Positions 6,186 to 9,082 of a DNA stretch of 9,082 bases are shown in pieces (the first letter of the stretch is position 1; each line of letters begins with the position of its first letter). The stretch is from Gammaproteobacteria bacterium. Lineage in GTDB: Bacteria; Pseudomonadota; Gammaproteobacteria; Steroidobacterales; Steroidobacteraceae. The translations under genes were made by a program, and so were the position numbers. Below the pieces are notes generated by a model. The model was not told the DNA's origin and searched no databases. It saw only the letters and a program-made list of their open reading frames with translations. The DNA lies in NCBI GenBank assembly GCA_030038645.1, contig JASHSR010000170.1:1-9082 (forward strand), in the 5' to 3' direction.

Positions 6186-6947
6186 ATGACGAAGCACCGG
6201 ACCGGTACACGCGAGGAGTGGCTCTCAGCGCGGCTCGAATTGCTCGAGGCGGAGAAGGAGCTCACGCGGCGCGGCGACGAGCTCGCGAGGCGGCGGCAGG
6301 ACCTGCCGTGGGTTCGGATCGATAAGGAGTACCGCTTCGAGACGGATGGCGGGAGCGTCTCGCTCGAGGCGCTTTTCCGAGGGCGCTCGCAACTGCTCGT
6401 CTACCACTTCATGTTCGGGCCCGAGTATGGCGCCGGCTGCCCGTCCTGCTCGTCGATCGCGGACGGCTTCAACGGCATCGCCGTCCACTTGGCCCACCAC
6501 GATGTGATGCTCTGGGCGGTCTCGCGAGCGCCGCTCGCGAAGCTGCAGGCGTACAAGCAGCGAATGGGCTGGACGTTTCCGTGGGCGTCCTCCGGTAGCA
6601 GCACCTTCAATTTCGACTTCAACGTCTCGTTCACGGACGAGCAGAAGCGCGAAGGCCGCGCCGAATACAATTTCCGGACGTACCGCCGCGCGAAGAGCGC
6701 GACTCCTGACCCGAGGCCGGCCGAGTTCGCCCGGATGGCCGGAGCCGACCTGGCGACGTACGCGCGCGAAGCGCCAGGCGTGAGCGCGTTCGCGCTCGAT
6801 GACGACGGCGTCTACCATACGTACTCCGCCTATGCGCGCGGACTCGACGGGCTCTGGGGCATGTTTCAGTGGCTCGATCGCGCGCCCAAAGGACGCAACG
6901 AGACGGGCGCCTGGCTCCGCCTCCACGATGAGTACGACGAGCGCTGA
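6186..6947 (+). CDS. DUF899 family thioredoxin-like protein
   Basis: A 253-aa cytoplasmic protein of the DUF899 family, which has a thioredoxin/AhpC-like fold and unknown substrate. The N-terminal helix is charged (9-38) and is followed by PWVRIDKEYRFE (41-52). The core is LLVYHFMFGPEYGAGCPSC (70-88), with a thioredoxin-like C85-P-S-C88 pair after the first strand-loop. LWAVSRAPLAKLQAYKQRMG (109-128) and WTFPWASSGSSTFNFDF (129-145) are typical, as is the end GVYHTYSAYARGLDGLWGMF (208-227). Length is normal for the family. The ATG has a strong Shine-Dalgarno (AAGGAG, about eight bases away). It is divergent from the winged-helix regulator and shares a repeat-bearing regulatory region with it, so its expression is probably controlled by that protein. 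A redox or peroxide-related role is possible from the fold and the Cys pair but not shown. Confidence 0.85.
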   Translation: MTKHRTGTREEWLSARLELLEAEKELTRRGDELARRRQDLPWVRIDKEYRFETDGGSVSLEALFRGRSQLLVYHFMFGPEYGAGCPSCSSIADGFNGIAVHLAHHDVMLWAVSRAPLAKLQAYKQRMGWTFPWASSGSSTFNFDFNVSFTDEQKREGRAEYNFRTYRRAKSATPDPRPAEFARMAGADLATYAREAPGVSAFALDDDGVYHTYSAYARGLDGLWGMFQWLDRAPKGRNETGAWLRLHDEYDER

Positions 6948-7090
6948 GCGAAGTCCGGTCGGATTCGGGTGACGCATCCCTCACGGAGCTCACGATTGAC
7001 GGTGCAGATTGCGCTCTCACGAGCGCCACCTTACGCTCGAGGCTGACCGGCGCAAATCGTTGCGTCGGCGCTGCAGACCGCGAGGTGAGG

Positions 7091-7756
7091 ATGCGTATCG
7101 AGATCGACTCCCTGGAGGCGCGCGTGATCGGCTGTCTGATCGAGAAGCAGATCACGACGCCCGATCAGTATCCGCTGTCGCTCAATGCTCTGTTGAATGC
7201 CTGCAACCAGAAGAGCAACCGCGATCCCGTGATGAGCGTGGACGAGGGGACGGTACAGCGGACGCTCGATGCGCTCTCGCGCAAGCATCTGGTGCTCGAG
7301 CGCTCGGGCTTCGGCAGCCGCGTGCCGAAGTACCAGCATCTGTTCTGCAACACCGAGTACGGGAGCCTGAAGTTCTCGGCCGAGGAGCTTGCGATCGTGT
7401 GCGAGCTGCTGCTGCGCGGCGCACAGACCCCCGGCGAGCTGCGGGCCCGCGCGGGCCGCATGGCGTCTTTCTCCGACGTGTCGGATGTCGAGATGGCCCT
7501 GCAGAGCCTTCTCGAGCGCGAATCCGGGCCGCTCGTTGCGCGACTGCCGCGGGAGGCGGGCAGGCGCGAGTCGCGCTACATGCACCTCTTCAGCGGAGAG
7601 CCGCCACCGCCGCAGGCTGTCGTAGAGGATTCGGCGGCGGACGGCGCGCCTCACATAGCCGAGAGCGAAACGCTCGCGAGCCGCATAGCGAGGCTCGAGG
7701 AAGAGGTGCGGCGGCTTCGGACCGAGCTCGAGGAGCTCAAGTCGCGAGAGCGGTGA
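7091..7756 (+). CDS. yceH: YceH family protein (DUF480)
   Basis: A 221-aa protein of the YceH/DUF480 family, made of two winged-helix-like repeats; its cellular role is not established. The family's hallmark N-terminal block is complete: EARVIGCLIEKQ (9-20), TTPDQYPLSLNALLNACNQ (22-40) and KSNRDPV (41-47). Repeat one continues with VQRTLDALSRKHLV (55-68) and YQHLFCN (81-87). Repeat two follows with SAEELAIVCELLLRGAQTPG (96-115), ELRARAGRM (116-124) and SRYMHLFSG (161-169). The tail (193-217, LASRIARLEEEVRRLRTELE) is a short coiled coil, also usual for the family. I prefer ATG 7091 because GAGG lies five bases upstream; an in-frame GTG at 7085 adds two residues. A weak promoter pair, TTGCGC (7009-7014) and TACGCT (7032-7037) with a 17-bp spacer, could serve it. 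Its stop overlaps the start of a truncated downstream frame. Confidence 0.92.
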   Translation: MRIEIDSLEARVIGCLIEKQITTPDQYPLSLNALLNACNQKSNRDPVMSVDEGTVQRTLDALSRKHLVLERSGFGSRVPKYQHLFCNTEYGSLKFSAEELAIVCELLLRGAQTPGELRARAGRMASFSDVSDVEMALQSLLERESGPLVARLPREAGRRESRYMHLFSGEPPPPQAVVEDSAADGAPHIAESETLASRIARLEEEVRRLRTELEELKSRER

Positions 7757-8469
7757 CGAGCCGGCGTTTCTCGGTGGTCCTCACGATGGCGGTGGCTTCC
7801 GGCGTCCTCGTGATCGCCGGCTGGGTGCGTGAGCGCCTCGATTCCGTGACTCAGCCGATAGATCGTGCCGCGGCTCTTTTTCCCGAATGAAGAGAGACTT
7901 GCGATGAAACCGGCCGCTTCCAGATCCTCGAGTCTCCTGGACAGCGTTCCTCCTTTTCCGGTGAGTTTGTTCCTCGTCTCGATTTCCTGCCGAAAGACTC
8001 CTTCCTGTCGTCCCGCGACGAGCTTTATCAATTCCTCGTACTTTTCCGCCTCGTCGAACAGAGAGCCGAATATTTCCCCGAATTCGTCGAACAGCGGTCC
8101 GTTCCGATCGAACAGCATCCGGCTGATGTTCCGGTCAACGGACTGGGATTTCCTGAATTGTTTCAGATAGTACGGCACGCCGCCGACCGCCATGTAGGCG
8201 CGCAATGTCTGCTCTTGATTTGCCGGGTAGCGGACGTACCGCAGAAAGTCGCAGGTCTCCTTCAGAGAAAAAGGCTTGAGGTTGATTCTCCTGGTCGCGC
8301 GGTTATGCAATCCACCACGGCTCTTGACGATCTTGCGCATGATCCAAGACGCCGAGGAGCCACAGACGACGAGCTTGATACGCCGATCGTTGACCCAGTG
8401 ACGGTTCCAAAAGTACTCGAGAGCCGACAATATGCCGGACTTGGGTGTCGCGAGCCAGGGCAGCTCGTC
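7651..8469 (-). pseudogene. AAA ATPase (COG1672/ATPase_2 type), internal fragment
   Basis: An open frame whose recognisable part is about 8469 to 7852. It begins at the Walker B region, DELPWLATPKSGILSALEYF, and continues with WNRHWVNDRRIKLVVCGSSA, SWIMRKIVKSRGGLHNRATR, the PFSLKETCDFLRY segment, MAVGGVPYYL, then LFDEFGEIFGSLF and a winged helix ending FGKKSRGTIYRL. These match, in order, the middle of archaeal-type AAA ATPases with a DUF234-like C-terminus, which usually have 380-480 residues. The P-loop half before Walker B is absent: upstream in frame are only a few unrelated codons and two TAA stops. After YRL the frame runs on through sequence antisense to yceH, so the true C-terminus is also missing. 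The best start would be TTG 8430. Without Walker A it cannot hydrolyse ATP. Codons are richer in A and T (TTT, AAA, ATA, GAA) than in neighbouring genes, suggesting horizontal origin. Confidence 0.75.
7753..7890 (+). pseudogene. truncated membrane-anchored protein coupled to yceH
   Basis: GTG at 7753 overlaps the TGA of yceH by four bases (GTGA). The 45-codon frame starts with a short basic stretch (TSRR), then an uninterrupted hydrophobic segment (FSVVLTMAVASGVLVIAGWV, residues 6-25), then RERLDSV. This is what the start of a signal-anchored protein looks like. After about residue 33 (near 7852) it runs into the ATPase fragment on the other strand and stops at 7890. I read it as the beginning of a yceH-coupled gene cut off when the ATPase segment arrived. 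It could also be a complete small membrane protein, or chance. Confidence 0.35.
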
Positions 8470-8487
8470 GGATGTGGGGACATGGAT

Positions 8488-8516
8488 AAATTATTATAGG
8501 TATCCGTAACTGTCAA
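8488..8516 (-). promoter_or_regulatory. possible old promoter of the ATPase gene
   Basis: The minus strand has a perfect -35 box TTGACA (8516-8511), then 17 bp, then TAATTT (8493-8488); a perfect TATAAT also lies in the spacer but only 12 bp from the -35 box. The patch is far richer in A+T than its surroundings and lies just upstream of the truncated ATPase frame. It is probably the original promoter region, now joined to the middle of the gene by a deletion. Confidence 0.3.
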
Positions 8517-8645
8517 AGAGAAGCTAATTAAGGGACTCGTATAAAAACGCGTCGGTATCCCTAGCTGGTGGCGAGGGCCCAGGGAGGCGGGCCATTCGCC
8601 TGCGTTCGTGACACGCGATGTCCGGCGCCAAGCCGTGGCTATCTG

Positions 8646-8721
8646 TGGCGTCCCCAACGGGAGTCGAACCCGTGTTACCGCCGTGAAAGGGCGATGTCCT
8701 AGGCCTCTAGACGATGGGGAC
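8646..8721 (-). tRNA. tRNA-Glu(TTC)
   Basis: The minus strand from 8721 to 8646 folds as a standard 76-nt cloverleaf with encoded CCA (8648-8646). The acceptor stem is GTCCCCA with TGGGGAC, and the D arm carries the AGAGGCCTAGGACA loop typical of tRNA-Glu. The anticodon loop CTTTCAC (8689-8683) holds TTC at 8687-8685, closed by a stem with one G-T pair. The T arm has GGTTCGA with a matched ACGGG/CCCGT stem. It is nearly identical to the E. coli glutamate tRNA in layout. It decodes GAA and GAG. It stands alone here, without a linked rRNA or second tRNA. Confidence 0.97.
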
Positions 8722-9022
8722 GGGGAGGAAAGCGCGCGACCGCCCGCACGGCCTGCGTCAGCCGCCGCGCACCCCTGCCAAGGAGGCGAGAAGGGTACAC
8801 GCCGGGAGCGGCCTAGACAAATCGCGGGCGGCCGAGGCCGCGCCAACCCCAAGCGATGTGCTTCGTTGAGTCAGTCCCTGGCCGTCGCGCGGCGAGCGGC
8901 TCGCGGCATGGCGGGCACCGATCTCGTCAGCGGATCACGCCGTTGCCTGGTGTGACGTCCGTACTGGAGGTCGCGTCGGACGTCCGGATGAGAAGGAATT
9001 CTTCTGCGGGCCTTCCGCCCAG
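8722..9022. other. intergenic region without a supported gene
   Basis: Between tRNA-Glu and the partial gene at the right edge no frame on either strand resembles protein; the plus-strand frame here is antisense to the tRNA and compositionally arginine/alanine noise. It holds the possible tRNA promoter, two copies of GACGTCCG 25 bp apart (8954-8961 and 8979-8986), the second inside the 10-bp palindrome CGGACGTCCG (8977-8986), and a short hairpin AGAAG-GAATT-CTTCT (8991-9005) after the partial gene's stop. None has an assignable function. Confidence 0.5.
8792..8820 (-). promoter_or_regulatory. possible tRNA-Glu promoter
   Basis: Minus strand TTGTCT (8820-8815) and TACCCT (8797-8792) are separated by 17 bp and lie about 70 bp before the tRNA 5' end, which would leave a short leader for RNase P to remove. 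The boxes match consensus at four and three of six positions, and a G+C-rich stretch follows the start. No better pair is seen nearer the tRNA. Confidence 0.3.
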
Positions 9023-9082
9023 TCACGACAGCAGCTGCTCCAAATCTTCGCGGCGCAGGTTGCGGATCAGGCTCTTGTCGGC
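9023..9082 (-). CDS. C-terminal end of an unidentified protein (partial)
   Basis: The minus strand from the window's right edge encodes 19 residues, ADKSLIRNLRREDLEQLLS, followed by TGA at 9025-9023. The codons are typical of the genome (CTG, CGC, GCC), and the sequence reads as an amphipathic helix that could end a real protein. The frame enters from outside, so neither start nor family can be given. It is not covered by any competing frame and is oriented towards the tRNA. Confidence 0.5.
   Translation of the reverse strand, partial: ADKSLIRNLRREDLEQLLS

Noticed and set aside
7009..7890. 293-codon plus-strand frame spanning yceH
   Set aside because: Most of it is yceH read in another frame. 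Only its last part, from the GTG at 7753, is kept as a possible truncated gene.
8571..8601. Inverted repeat GGCGA...TCGCC with inner GGCCC...GGGCC downstream of tRNA-Glu as its terminator
   Set aside because: It is interrupted, lies about 45-75 bp past the tRNA and has no adjacent T-run; the nearest T5 is about 30 bp further on.
8475..8721. TGGGGAC near 8475 as an attachment site matching the tRNA-Glu end
   Set aside because: The match is only seven bases, and relative to the tRNA 3' end it is in the opposite orientation, so it does not form the direct repeat left by an integrase.
8262..8852. 196-codon minus-strand frame covering the tRNA and the ATPase start
   Set aside because: It runs through tRNA-Glu and out of frame with the ATPase fragment; it cannot be a real protein.
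1..9082. CRISPR arrays, insertion sequences, transposases or integrases
   Set aside because: No regularly spaced repeats and no transposase or recombinase motifs were seen on either strand.

Overview
The window is GC-rich bacterial chromosome, probably from a gamma- or betaproteobacterium. The evidence is a YceH (DUF480) protein, a tRNA-Glu(TTC) with an encoded CCA and a typical proteobacterial sequence, a lipoprotein with a long serine linker, and strongly GC-biased codons. The lineage is an inference; nothing here fixes a genus.

Layout. (1) 17-217: a small hypothetical protein, convergent with the next operon. (2) 2353-244, minus strand: a promoter and ribosome binding site that once served an Xre/MbcA-RES toxin-antitoxin operon. 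Both of its genes are reduced to fragments. They are followed directly by a polyprenyl-phosphate glycosyltransferase fused to a GtrA membrane domain, and by a membrane-anchored DUF218/YdcF-like protein. (3) 2457-4166, plus strand: a secreted lipoprotein with a PQQ-type beta-propeller. (4) 4064-6043, minus strand: a two-gene operon of a TPR-like/winged-helix regulator followed by a cytoplasmic beta-propeller. The propeller's 3' end overlaps the lipoprotein's 3' end by 103 bp. (5) 6186-6947, plus strand: a divergent DUF899 thioredoxin-like gene. The 142-bp gap between it and the regulator carries a perfect 9-bp inverted repeat and a 10-bp tandem repeat. (6) 7091-7756: yceH, with a GTGA-coupled truncated reading frame downstream. 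(7) 7852-8469, minus strand: an internal fragment of a COG1672-type AAA ATPase, cut at both ends and visibly richer in A+T than its neighbours. (8) 8646-8721, minus strand: tRNA-Glu. (9) 9023-9082: the last 19 codons of a minus-strand gene that enters from the right edge.

How the parts work together. The glycosyltransferase and the DUF218 protein point to envelope glycan or lipid-carrier chemistry. The regulator, cytoplasmic propeller and DUF899 protein look like one self-regulated unit of unknown function; this is the best candidate here for an undescribed system. Two segments (2047-2305 and about 7850-8470) are scars of mobile or selfish genes that have decayed, one of them next to a tRNA gene. 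No insertion sequence, CRISPR array or intact mobile element is visible.
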